DNA of 64,000 nt from Planctomycetaceae bacterium (GTDB lineage: Bacteria; Planctomycetota; Planctomycetia; Planctomycetales; Planctomycetaceae). Where the stretch lies: the NCBI GenBank assembly GCA_041398785.1, contig JAWKUA010000006.1, forward strand, positions 248,001 through 312,000, given 5' to 3'. A program made the translations under genes and the position numbers. The notes beneath the pieces were generated by a model. That model did not search any database and had not been told where the DNA came from. It was given only the letters and a program-made list of their open reading frames with translations. Shown here one piece after another: positions 16,443-24,942 of this stretch (the first letter of the stretch is position 1; each line of letters starts with the position of its first letter).

Positions 16443-18284
16443 ATGACAGCAATTCTTGGCATCTCCGCGTTCTACCACGATTCCGCAGCAGCGATTGTGA
16501 TCGACGGTGAGATCATTGCTGCGGCGCAGGAAGAACGATTCAGCCGCAGGAAGCACGACGAACGGTTTCCCGCCGCTGCGGTCGATTACTGTCTGGCGGA
16601 AGCAGGCCTGAAGCCCGGTGACCTGGACTACGTCGGGTTCTACGACAAGCCACTGAAGAAGTTCGAACGGCTTCTGGAAACGTACCTGGCTTACGCTCCG
16701 GCGGGTTATCGCAGCTTTCGAAAAGCCATGCCGGTGTGGCTGCGACAAAAACTCTACACACCGAGGGAGATTCGTCGGGGACTTCATGGCGAATACGCCG
16801 GCCCCATCGTATTTGCGGAACATCACGAATCTCACGCGGCAAGCGCCTTCTTTCCGTCACCGTTTGACGAAGCCGCGATTCTGACGATGGATGGTGTCGG
16901 AGAATGGGCAACGTCAACCACCGGAATCGGTCGCGGCAATCGCATTGAGCTGCTTCAGGAGCTCCGCTTCCCGCATTCGCTCGGACTACTGTATTCGGCA
17001 TTCACCTACTACGCGGGATTCAAAGTCAACAGCGGCGAATACAAACTGATGGGACTGGCACCGTATGGCCGGCCTGTTTACCGGGAGAAAATTCTGGAGC
17101 ACATCGTGGATCTGAAACACGATGGTTCGTTTCGGATGGACATGCGGTATTTCAACTATTGCCAGGGGCTGACGATGACGTCGGCCCGGTTTCACGAACT
17201 TTTTGGCGGCCCGCCCCGCAGGCCCGAAACACCGATTTCAGAGCGAGACATGAACATTGCAGCGTCCGTACAGAGTGTGACGGAAGACATCATGCTGCGA
17301 ATGGCGAATCACGTGCATGAGGCGAGCGGTTCTGAGAATCTTGTTCTGGCGGGAGGCGTCGCTTTGAACTGCGTTGGCAATGGACGAATTCTCAGAGAGA
17401 GTCCCTTCAAACGCATCTGGGTTCAACCGGCATCGGGAGACGCCGGCGGAGCACTTGGCGCGGCGATGTTCATCTGGCATCAACTTCTGGAAAAGTCGCG
17501 AATCCCAGGGTTGCCGGATGCTCAGAAGGGCTCCCGGCTGGGACCGGAATTCAGCGACGAACAGGTCTGCGCGACACTGCGGCGGCACGATGCGGTCTTC
17601 GAAACATGCGGAACCGACGATGAGCTGTGCGAACGAGTCGCGGAGTTGCTGTCATCCGGCAGTGTCGTTGGCTGGTTTCAGGGACGCATGGAATTCGGCC
17701 CGCGGGCACTTGGCGGTCGAAGCATCATTGCAGACGCCCGCGAAAGCAGGATGCAGTCACTGATGAACCGAAAAATCAAGTTCCGCGAATCGTTCCGCCC
17801 GTTCGCGCCCGTCGTCCTGCGGGAATTTGCCACTGAGTATTTCGACCTGCCGCTTGAAACTGACAGCCCCTATATGCTGCTGGTCGCGCAGGTCGCGGCG
17901 CAGCACCGCAGATCGCCGGAGGAAGCCAGTGAAGCGGCCGTCGGGATTGAAAAGCTCCAATACTGCCGTTCAGACATTCCCGCCGTCACTCACGTGGATT
18001 TCTCCGCACGTGTACAGACGGTGGATCAGGAACGCAGCCCGCTGCTGCACAGGCTGCTGACGGCTTTTCATCGTCGCACGGCGTGTCCTGTCCTGATTAA
18101 CACGAGTTTCAATGTGCGGAATGAGCCCATTGTCTGCAGTCCTGATGACGCATGGCAGACGTTCATGATGACCGACATGGATGTCCTTGCGGCCGGCCGG
18201 CATTTGTTGTTCAAAAGCCGACAACGGAACCAGTTGACGGAAGCCGATCGCCAGCGGTACCGCGGATCGTTTGAACTCGACTAA
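16443..18284 (+). CDS. Carbamoyltransferase (NodU/CmcH family)
   Basis: A 613-residue O-carbamoyltransferase, using carbamoyl phosphate and ATP to carbamoylate a hydroxyl group on a small molecule or glycan. The N-terminal ASKHA/Kae1-like domain begins ILGISAFYHDSAAA and carries the metal-site motif HHESHAAS (127-134) and MDGVGEW; NLVLAGGVALNCVGNG completes the nucleotide fold. The C-terminal YrdC-like domain includes GWFQGRMEFGPRALGGRS and VLINTSFNVRNEPIV, both hallmarks. Length matches the family. The two small membrane-protein genes downstream are the usual companions of this enzyme class. The acceptor is unknown; a cell-surface glycan or secondary metabolite is plausible. Confidence 0.93.
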   Translation: MTAILGISAFYHDSAAAIVIDGEIIAAAQEERFSRRKHDERFPAAAVDYCLAEAGLKPGDLDYVGFYDKPLKKFERLLETYLAYAPAGYRSFRKAMPVWLRQKLYTPREIRRGLHGEYAGPIVFAEHHESHAASAFFPSPFDEAAILTMDGVGEWATSTTGIGRGNRIELLQELRFPHSLGLLYSAFTYYAGFKVNSGEYKLMGLAPYGRPVYREKILEHIVDLKHDGSFRMDMRYFNYCQGLTMTSARFHELFGGPPRRPETPISERDMNIAASVQSVTEDIMLRMANHVHEASGSENLVLAGGVALNCVGNGRILRESPFKRIWVQPASGDAGGALGAAMFIWHQLLEKSRIPGLPDAQKGSRLGPEFSDEQVCATLRRHDAVFETCGTDDELCERVAELLSSGSVVGWFQGRMEFGPRALGGRSIIADARESRMQSLMNRKIKFRESFRPFAPVVLREFATEYFDLPLETDSPYMLLVAQVAAQHRRSPEEASEAAVGIEKLQYCRSDIPAVTHVDFSARVQTVDQERSPLLHRLLTAFHRRTACPVLINTSFNVRNEPIVCSPDDAWQTFMMTDMDVLAAGRHLLFKSRQRNQLTEADRQRYRGSFELD

Positions 18285-18415
18285 GGACGGTGAACAAAGC
18301 CACGCGCACCAAGTTTTCCACGGTTGCAGACCAACAAATTTTCCCCTGAATGAATCGTTTGGCACGCGGCGTTGTGCCGTGAATCCAAACGGTGATTCCG
18401 ACCTGATTGACAGCA

Positions 18416-18823
18416 ATGTCTCTGATTTCTCTGAATACAAACCCGACTCAGCGACAATTGCGGCAATTCGGCGTCGTCAGCCTGATCGCGATGCCGGCGG
18501 CAGGCTGGCTGTTGTTTCACAGCGTCAGCGTGACGTTCTCAGCAGCTGCCGTTGGTGCGCTGTTCGCCGTGCTGGCATTCACTGCACCGAACATTCTGAA
18601 ACCTGCATTCGTGGCGATCAGCGTGCTGACGATTCCCTTCGGGCTTGTACTCAGCGAACTCATCATGCTGACGATCTTCTTCGGACTGTTTTTTCCGATG
18701 GCACTATGCTTCCGCGTGGTCCGGCGTGATCCGCTGCACAGAAAGCAGGGTTCGGACAAGCCCAGCGCGTGGGTGCAGAGAGTCGCCATGCAACACGCGG
18801 GGCGTTATTATCGGCAGTATTGA
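18416..18823 (+). CDS. SxtJ-like membrane protein
   Basis: A 135-residue protein with three or four hydrophobic segments (about 18-45, 48-65 and 70-98) and a basic tail ending HAGRYYRQY. Size, topology and position immediately after a carbamoyltransferase match the SxtJ family, named from the saxitoxin cluster, whose role is not established. The ATG at 18416 is chosen; a TTG three codons upstream is in frame. It follows the carbamoyltransferase by 131 bases and precedes the DUF5989-like gene by 12, so these two small genes are surely expressed together. Confidence 0.75.
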   Translation: MSLISLNTNPTQRQLRQFGVVSLIAMPAAGWLLFHSVSVTFSAAAVGALFAVLAFTAPNILKPAFVAISVLTIPFGLVLSELIMLTIFFGLFFPMALCFRVVRRDPLHRKQGSDKPSAWVQRVAMQHAGRYYRQY

Positions 18824-18835
18824 AAGGACAAACCG

Positions 18836-19060
18836 ATGGCAGCGCAGATTCCACCTGATTCGCACAAGCGTGACCGGCAGACGGAATTCGAAGCTGCCGG
18901 GGAAGAACCACAACCGTCGCTGGCGGCCGAGTTCTTCCTGTTCCTGAAGGAAGAAAAGAAGTGGTGGCTGACGCCAATCATACTCGTGTTGCTGGCGACG
19001 GGAGTCATTGTCGCGCTGACCGCCACAGGAGCAGCTCCGTTCATCTACGCGCTGTTCTGA
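18836..19060 (+). CDS. DUF5989-like small membrane protein
   Basis: A 74-residue protein with a polar N-terminal half, the sequence FLKEEKKWWLTPII at the membrane boundary, and one helix (about 50-72) ending AAPFIYALF. This K-W-W-L-x-P-I pattern with an Ala-Pro-Phe-Ile-Tyr end is what I associate with DUF5989, usually found beside SxtJ and a carbamoyltransferase. It is the last gene of the plus-strand run. The sequence 19061-19218 before the convergent protease gene contains nothing I can support. Confidence 0.72.
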   Translation: MAAQIPPDSHKRDRQTEFEAAGEEPQPSLAAEFFLFLKEEKKWWLTPIILVLLATGVIVALTATGAAPFIYALF

Positions 19061-19218
19061 CTGATGCAGCCCGACTGAGCGTGGGTTCCGCCTGAGAGTT
19101 GAGCAGCACGCGCCGGAACTCGGCGGCATCAGCGCTGCGACGGCAAATCTGCGTCAGCGACAGCCTGCGAAGCTGACGAATCGCCTGCGCGTCGCGCGTC
19201 ACCGCCGCCCGATCGAAG

Positions 19219-20571
19219 TCACTTCTCTTCCGATCCGCTTTCGGAATCACTTATCTGTGCACCGGATTCCTTCGGCGAGCCGATGCGTTCCCTGAGATAC
19301 TTCAGAGCAGCGGCAAGCTGTGTATCTTCGAACGTGGCGCCTTCCTGTTCGGACGTGGCGTCGTTGCGCAGGATATCCCGCTGTCGGCGATCGATGCTGT
19401 ATTCAGTGAACTGCTTGTCGGAAAACGGGATCAGGAAGTCCTTGTCGGGTTTCACACCCCACTCCTCGTCTTCACCGGCACCTTTGCTTCGATGAATGTT
19501 GACGCCATTGGGACGGTGGTACGCAGCGGTTGTCAGTTTCAGCGCGCTATCGCCTTCTTCCACCTTGATGACATTCTGCACGCTGCCCTTGCCCCAGGTC
19601 CGTTCACCGATGACAACGGCCCGATGGTTGTCCTGCAGGCAGGCACTCAGCACTTCGCTGGCGGACGCACTGAATCGGTTTACCAGAATGGCAAGCGGAA
19701 AGTCGGGGAAAGTGTCTCCCGGCTTTGCCTGCCACGAGCGTTCGGGCACATTTCTTCCCTTCACGCTGACGATCTGTCCTTCGTCAAGAAACATGTCGCT
19801 GATTTCAATCGCAGCTTCCAGCAGGCCGCCGGGATTCGACCGCAGGTCCAGCACCAGACCTTCCATGCCCCGCGCCAGAAGATCCTCGATTGTGGACCTG
19901 AGTTCCTGAGGAGTATGGCGGCTGAAATGTGTCAGCCGGATGTAGCCGATTTTGGGATCTTCGCTGTAGAGAAACTCCCACTGGTTCTTGTCGTTGTAAC
20001 GATCACCCAGGACCGTGGGCACCTGAATGATTTCCCGCACCACTCGGATTTCCTCGGGCTGAGAGTTCTCGCCGGAGTGTACGACTTTCAGAGTCACAGG
20101 CCGGCCAGCGGGTCCCTGCAGCTTCTTCACCAGGTCTGTCAGTGTGAAGTCCTCCGTCGACTGGCCTTCAACTTCAACAATCACATCGCCTGCCTGAATT
20201 CCGGCGCGATACGCGGGCGTTCCAGGCAATGGGCTGATTACGGTCAGCCGGTCACCTCTCTGGCTGACGTTGATCCCGATGCCGCCGAACTCCTGTTCCA
20301 TGACCTGATCGAAGCGCTGCAGATCCGTCGGGGCGATGTAGCTGGAGTACTGATCCAGGTGCTGAACCATTCCCTCGATGGCAGCTTCGACCAGTTGCCG
20401 CCGATCGACATCCTGAACGTAGTTGTTGTCGATCTGTTCGAATGTCTCCACGAACAGTTTCATCAGTTCGTATCGTTCGTGAGATTCATCGTCTTCGAAG
20501 GCTCGTGTGGCGGGGCACGTTTGTCCCAGGAGTATCAGGCCCGCAAGCAGCATGGACGAACGCTTAATCAT
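19219..20571 (-). CDS. ctpA: C-terminal processing peptidase, S41 family
   Basis: A 450-residue exported Ser/Lys protease. A signal peptide (about 1-24) leads into a helical N-terminal region, a PDZ domain (about 93-170; FGGIGINV ... AYRAGIQAGDVIVEVEG) and the S41 core with LVLDLRSNPGGLLEAA. The nucleophile lies in FSASASE (300-306) and the general base is K328 in WGKGSVQ. It would act in the periplasm, trimming or degrading proteins from their C termini in response to PDZ-bound ends. It is divergent from the aminotransferase gene, with 125 bases between starts. The symbol is used in the family sense; Ctp paralogs are common in planctomycetes. Confidence 0.92.
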   Translation of the reverse strand: MIKRSSMLLAGLILLGQTCPATRAFEDDESHERYELMKLFVETFEQIDNNYVQDVDRRQLVEAAIEGMVQHLDQYSSYIAPTDLQRFDQVMEQEFGGIGINVSQRGDRLTVISPLPGTPAYRAGIQAGDVIVEVEGQSTEDFTLTDLVKKLQGPAGRPVTLKVVHSGENSQPEEIRVVREIIQVPTVLGDRYNDKNQWEFLYSEDPKIGYIRLTHFSRHTPQELRSTIEDLLARGMEGLVLDLRSNPGGLLEAAIEISDMFLDEGQIVSVKGRNVPERSWQAKPGDTFPDFPLAILVNRFSASASEVLSACLQDNHRAVVIGERTWGKGSVQNVIKVEEGDSALKLTTAAYHRPNGVNIHRSKGAGEDEEWGVKPDKDFLIPFSDKQFTEYSIDRRQRDILRNDATSEQEGATFEDTQLAAALKYLRERIGSPKESGAQISDSESGSEEK

Positions 20572-20696
20572 CGAGGTCTCCCGAATGGGAAGGTATAAAT
20601 CCGAATTCCGAACCGCTCAGGATACCGAATCCGGCTGCCTTCGGTCCAGGTGTGTACGGCACGGCAGAATCGTAGGCTGCCGCAAACCCGTTTCCA

Positions 20697-21680
20697 ATGT
20701 CTCCGGATTTCGCACACATGTCTGCTGACGACGTTCGCCCGCATGATCCCGGCGGCTCTGCATTGACCGGCGAAGCATGGCTGAACGGCCGGATTCTGCC
20801 CTACTCTGAAGCTGCTGTGCCGGTCTGGGATCTGGGACTCGTTGCGGGAGCCGCCGTCACGGAGATGGCGCGCACGTACCGGCACAAGCCGTTCCGTTTG
20901 GCAGAACACATCCGGCGGCTGCTGGATTCCTGCGCCGAACTTGGTTTCGTGGTGCCGTATTCCGAAATCGAACTCCGGCAGGCAGCGGAAACGATCGTCG
21001 CCGGCAATCGTCGTCTGATCCCCGACCAATCCGACCTTGGAATCGTGGCGTTCGTGACGGCCGGAGCAAACGCCACTTATCTTGGCGCGAAGGCCGCGCC
21101 GAGGCCCACGGTCTGTGTTCATACTTTCGAACTGCCGTTGTCGCTGTGGCGCGATGCGGCAGCCAGCGGACTGCGACTGCGCGTTCCGGCAAGGATGCAG
21201 ATTCCTGATTCTGTCCTTCCGATTCACTTGAAGATCCGTAACCGCCTGCATTGGTGGCTGGCGGACAGGGAAGCCGAACGCGCCGAACCCGGCAGCCGCG
21301 CGTTGCTGGTAAATTCCGACGGCCACATCACGGAAACCAGTAGTTCGTGCTTCTATGCGGTCATCGACAACGAAATCGTGACTCCTGTGACCGATGTCCT
21401 GAACAGCATGACTCGGCGAATCGTCAGGGAACTGGCTGCTTCAGAAGGGATTGCGTTCGAAGAACGACAGCTCAGCCTGCAGGACGTGCATGCTGCCACG
21501 GAAGCGTTTACGTCGTCGACACCGGCCGGATTGCTGCCGGTTCGGACACTGAATGGAAACACCCTGGGAAGCCACTGCCCCGGGCCGGTCTGCAGCCGGC
21601 TGCTGGCGGCGTGGACGCGGCTGACAGGCGTCGACACGCGGGAACAGATTATCGGCCGGACTCCGCCGACCAGAAACTGA
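20697..21680 (+). CDS. Class IV PLP aminotransferase / aminodeoxychorismate lyase-like
   Basis: A 327-residue fold-type IV PLP enzyme. The N-terminal part has WLNGRILPYSEAAVPVWDLG, typical of branched-chain aminotransferases, D-amino-acid aminotransferases and PabC. The PLP lysine is probably in HLKIRNRLHWW, and ETSSSCFY supplies the following conserved Glu-Thr/Ser. The C-terminal part contains DVHAATEAFTSSTPAGLLPV, which matches the 'aDEaFltsT' region. Which reaction it performs cannot be decided by eye. Its 3' end overlaps the convergent LuxR-type gene by 32 bases. Confidence 0.85.
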   Translation: MSPDFAHMSADDVRPHDPGGSALTGEAWLNGRILPYSEAAVPVWDLGLVAGAAVTEMARTYRHKPFRLAEHIRRLLDSCAELGFVVPYSEIELRQAAETIVAGNRRLIPDQSDLGIVAFVTAGANATYLGAKAAPRPTVCVHTFELPLSLWRDAAASGLRLRVPARMQIPDSVLPIHLKIRNRLHWWLADREAERAEPGSRALLVNSDGHITETSSSCFYAVIDNEIVTPVTDVLNSMTRRIVRELAASEGIAFEERQLSLQDVHAATEAFTSSTPAGLLPVRTLNGNTLGSHCPGPVCSRLLAAWTRLTGVDTREQIIGRTPPTRN

Positions 21681-22323
21681 TGTCGGCGATTTCAGCTTCG
21701 GTCACGAGCCTGACCAGTTCCACGACATTTCGAACGCCGAGCTTGTCCATGACCTTTGCGCGGTGCTTCTCCACGGTCTTGTCGCTGATCTTCATTCGGA
21801 TGGCGACCGCCTTGTTGGTGAAGCCGTCGTACAACATCCGCAACACCTCATTTTCGCGCGGTGTCAGGACGGTTAGTCTCGCCTGGGCCTGCAGTGAACG
21901 GTTGACGATGGATTCCAGCGATCGCGAGTTCGTGACGACCTGAAACGACACCAGGCGGCCGATCGGGCTGCCGTCGCCATCAAACACCGGCTGCGTCACA
22001 GCACGAACGGAAAGCCCGTCGTTTCGCGTAATCGTGACGGGATGGCGACTGGTCACGATGTCCGTCAGCCAGGATCCCGCAATTCCCAGATTTTCAGCGG
22101 CGCACTGAAACGTCTCTGAAGTGAGTTCCACTCCAGGTTCAATCGCGACTTCGCCGCTTTCAAATTCACCCGGAATCCGCCACAGCGCAAGAAACTCCCG
22201 GGAGCAGAGTTGCACAACATCGTCGTCCAGAGGCAGGAAGCACCACGCCTGTTTGTTCTGCGCCAGCAGTGCGCGCAACACAGGACGAAGGGTCAGAGAG
22301 ATTGAATCAAACACTTCCATCAA
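21649..22323 (-). CDS. PAS-like sensor with LuxR-type HTH
   Basis: A 224-residue DNA-binding regulator. The C-terminal 65 residues are a LuxR/GerE helix-turn-helix: LTPRENEVLRMLYDGFTNKAVAIRM, then SDKTVEKHRAKVMDKLGV. The first 140 residues lack a receiver Asp pattern. They instead look like a PAS-type ligand domain (FLPLDDDVVQLCSREFLALW ... AVTQPVFDGDGSPIGRLVSF). Such short PAS-LuxR proteins are frequent in planctomycetes. Its own upstream region is about 630 bases long without a gene, which may hold its promoter and operators. The convergent 3' overlap with the aminotransferase gene could cause transcriptional interference. The signal sensed is unknown. Confidence 0.82.
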   Translation of the reverse strand: MMEVFDSISLTLRPVLRALLAQNKQAWCFLPLDDDVVQLCSREFLALWRIPGEFESGEVAIEPGVELTSETFQCAAENLGIAGSWLTDIVTSRHPVTITRNDGLSVRAVTQPVFDGDGSPIGRLVSFQVVTNSRSLESIVNRSLQAQARLTVLTPRENEVLRMLYDGFTNKAVAIRMKISDKTVEKHRAKVMDKLGVRNVVELVRLVTEAEIADISFWSAESGR

Positions 22324-22954
22324 CTCAGCGTCGGTTTCAAAAGATGCGAATCAAAGGTGGGCTGTCAGCAATGTTGATTGTTCAGCAAGTGGCACTTCAG
22401 GGGACGCGATGCGAGTGGCTCCTGCCGGTCCCGGCACATGTTCGCGTCGAACCGCGAGTTGCCGGGGTCGGCTAAGGTCAAAACAGGAGACACCGAGGCC
22501 GCTGCGCTTCAATCGGATTTGGTCCCTGATTTCGGACCTGCTTTTTTCTGAAGTGGGGAAACTACCTATTGCGCGCAGGAGATTCCCGTCGAATACAGTG
22601 AATAGGGCAAGTACGAATTCATCGCGTCAGGCAACTCAGTCGCCGCAGATGTCGCACATCTCGCCAACTCACTCCCCGCCGACCGGCACCGCATGAATCA
22701 AAATTCAGCGGCTGACTGCCGTTCGAATGCCGCGTGCAGCGTCGGACGCCGTATCAGTCACGTCGCGGTGCATGACGCGATTGGGCCGAGATGTGACCGA
22801 ATCGCCGGGACCTGAATCCCCCCCGGCAAAGTTCAGCCCCTGCACAGTTCAGCCGTGGCCAACCGTTCATCGGCTCAACACCGACGCAGCGCTGGCTGGG
22901 TTCACTTGAGTTCGAGCATCCGCTTTCGATCCACGGGAGACCGGCCGCACGCGT
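22324..22954. other. Gene-poor interval between PAS-LuxR gene and rsfS
   Basis: About 630 bases without a supportable coding region; open frames here lack codon structure or recognisable motifs. On the minus strand it is the upstream region of the PAS-LuxR gene. An inverted pair CCTATT (about 22566) and AATAGG (about 22603) in a relatively A/T-rich patch is the only operator-like structure I can see, and it is weak. Confidence 0.4.
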
Positions 22955-23404
22955 TCATTCGGAAGCGGGGACTCGCCAGTCGATTCGTTCGGCATCGGCC
23001 CAGAGTTCTTCCAGGTTGTACAGTTGCCGGCCTTGCTGAGTGAAGACATGCAGCACGACATCGCCGTAGTCGGTCAGAATCCAGTTGCCTTCCGTGCGGT
23101 ATCCTTCAATGCTCAACCGAGCGTTTCCCTGTTCGCGTTTCAGTTTTCGGTTGACCTCGTCGGCGATGGCGTGCATCTGCCGTCGGCTGGTGCCGGTGAC
23201 AATCACGAAGAAGTCGACGATGGACGTCAGCTTCGTCAGATCCAGGACCATGATGTCCACGCCACGCATTTCGTCAGCGCACCGGGCCGCTGTCAAAGCG
23301 TTGGCAAGGCTTTCGCTGTATTGGTCCGAATCTCTCGGAACAATCCTGGGAAGCGTAACGGCCGGATCGTCGTGACGATCTGTCCGGGGATTTTCGGCTG
23401 ACAT
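22955..23404 (-). CDS. rsfS: Ribosomal silencing factor RsfS (Iojap/YbeB)
   Basis: A 149-residue protein of the Iojap family, which binds ribosomal protein L14 and blocks joining of the 30S and 50S subunits during starvation. The core motif run is present: MVLDLTKLTSIVDFFVIVTG, then SRRQMHAIADEV, EGNWILTDYGDVVLHVF and YNLEELWADA. About 35 extra N-terminal residues, polar and probably disordered, precede the domain. The 270 bases between this gene and the kinase gene downstream of it contain no supportable gene. Confidence 0.95.
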   Translation of the reverse strand: MSAENPRTDRHDDPAVTLPRIVPRDSDQYSESLANALTAARCADEMRGVDIMVLDLTKLTSIVDFFVIVTGTSRRQMHAIADEVNRKLKREQGNARLSIEGYRTEGNWILTDYGDVVLHVFTQQGRQLYNLEELWADAERIDWRVPASE

Positions 23405-23677
23405 GAAAAGGCATCTTCCTGCGATTGGCGGCTGTCCGTCACGGCGAAGTCACCAACAGAGCAACTTGACGATTGGCCTGACCGGAGTGTGGTCACGACT
23501 TCTGCAGGCCGCGGAATCGAGCGTTGAACGACAGCAAAGTCTTCGTTGTTGTTTTGCCCGAAACTTAACGGAACGGCAGTCCCGGCGGAATCTGGCGGCT
23601 TTGCAACAACTGACACGGGTTTTCGAGCAAGGCTCGCAGTCAGCGACAGAGGTGCCCTCCCCGCATAACACCGGACC

Positions 23678-24868
23678 TTATTCCGACTGATCGGGGTTCC
23701 GATCGGGCTCCGGATTCCTGCGAGGCTTTGACTTTTTCCCCGGAACGACCTTCGCCGCAGATTTCGGTTTCGCTTTGACGGCAGGGACCGGCTTCGCGTC
23801 AGGTCCGGACTTCGGTTTGGCGACGGCTGGCTTTGCCGATGCGGGCTTTGAGGAGGCCGGTTGTGCCGAGGCCGATTGAGCGCTGGCGGGCTTTGCGGAA
23901 GAAGGTTGTTCCGAAGTGGGTTGCGCGAGGGTGGATTGAGCAGAGACGGGCTTTGCGGCCGGTTTCTTCTGTTTTTGAGCAGCAGCCCGTCGGGCGGCCT
24001 GCACCAGCCGTGCTTCCGATTCACGAAATTCCTTCACCATTTCGGCAGCCGTGCTCCAGCGGTCGTCCGGATCCGCTGCCAAGCCCTTCATGATGACGCT
24101 GGCGATCTGTGCATCAATTTTCGGAACAAGCGCGGTGATTTCCTCCGGCGGCTTGTTGATGTGCTGCAGCACGGCGTCGAGCGTCACGGCGGCGTCCCAG
24201 GGGTGCCGTTTTGCGTACATTTCGAAGCAGGTGACAGCGTAGGCGAAGACATCGATTCTCTGGTCGGTCGGTTGCCGCTTGATGAGTTCCGGCGCCATGT
24301 AGTTGGCGGTCCCGGTTCGGTTACCCGGCTTTCGAAAATCTGCGGTATTCGGGACAGCCAGTCCGAAGTCGATCAGCTTGATCTGGTTATCTTCGGCGAC
24401 CATGACGTTTCGCGGGCACAGGTCGCGGTGGATCCAGTTTTGCTGATGAAAATAGTGCAGCGCCTCGCCGATCTGAATCATGTATCGCAGCCGGTATCGC
24501 CGCATCTGCTCAGACTGCAGATCGACCAGCAGGCCAAGTCCGGAACCTTCGATGTACTCCATGACCAGAAACGGCTCGTCTTCGGTGGTAACGCCTGCTT
24601 CCAGCGTCTGCACGATGTGCGGATGATGCAGCGACATCGCGATTTCAGCTTCGCCGGGCTTGTTCAGACCGCTGAAACGGCCTTCGTAGCGCTTGGTCTT
24701 TTCGAGATCAAGAACCTTCAGAGCCACCAGGCGGTTTCCCGCAGCATAGTCTTCCGCCTTCCAGACGCGCGACATGCTGCCCTGCCCGACACGGCCGATC
24801 AGGTTGAAGCGTTTGCTGATATCCGTCTTCGGGACGGCATCCTTTTTTCCGAACAGTTTTTCGAACAT
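23678..24868 (-). CDS. Soluble Ser/Thr protein kinase with Pro/Ala/Ser/Lys-rich tail
   Basis: A 396-residue Hanks-type kinase without a membrane segment. Kinase landmarks are present: glycine loop GRVGQGSMSRVW, VALK (K51), HRD at 147-149, DFG at 167-169, and MAPE. The catalytic loop reads HRDLCPRN, so the usual Lys after HRDL is a Cys, which may weaken activity. From about residue 290 on, the tail is low complexity, with imperfect 5-10-residue repeats of the type AQPASSKPAS, ending in a basic/acidic mix. The start at 24868 is preferred over 24916 because MFEKLFGKKD begins the conserved unit. It lies 75 bases downstream of accD on the same strand and may share its transcript. Substrates are unknown. 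Confidence 0.88.
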   Translation of the reverse strand: MFEKLFGKKDAVPKTDISKRFNLIGRVGQGSMSRVWKAEDYAAGNRLVALKVLDLEKTKRYEGRFSGLNKPGEAEIAMSLHHPHIVQTLEAGVTTEDEPFLVMEYIEGSGLGLLVDLQSEQMRRYRLRYMIQIGEALHYFHQQNWIHRDLCPRNVMVAEDNQIKLIDFGLAVPNTADFRKPGNRTGTANYMAPELIKRQPTDQRIDVFAYAVTCFEMYAKRHPWDAAVTLDAVLQHINKPPEEITALVPKIDAQIASVIMKGLAADPDDRWSTAAEMVKEFRESEARLVQAARRAAAQKQKKPAAKPVSAQSTLAQPTSEQPSSAKPASAQSASAQPASSKPASAKPAVAKPKSGPDAKPVPAVKAKPKSAAKVVPGKKSKPRRNPEPDRNPDQSE

Positions 24869-24942
24869 GGTAGTTTCGGACTCCGCAACTCGGGACAAAC
24901 TCCTCAGGCGCGGCAAATCCGTTGCGGCGGTCGGACGACGGG

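Noticed and set aside
19041..19250. Short minus-strand frame whose end loosely recalls the tail of DUF1553 proteins (EFRRVLLNSQ)
   Set aside because: Similarity is too short and lacks the final aromatic ending; it overlaps the Ctp and DUF5989-like genes at both ends.
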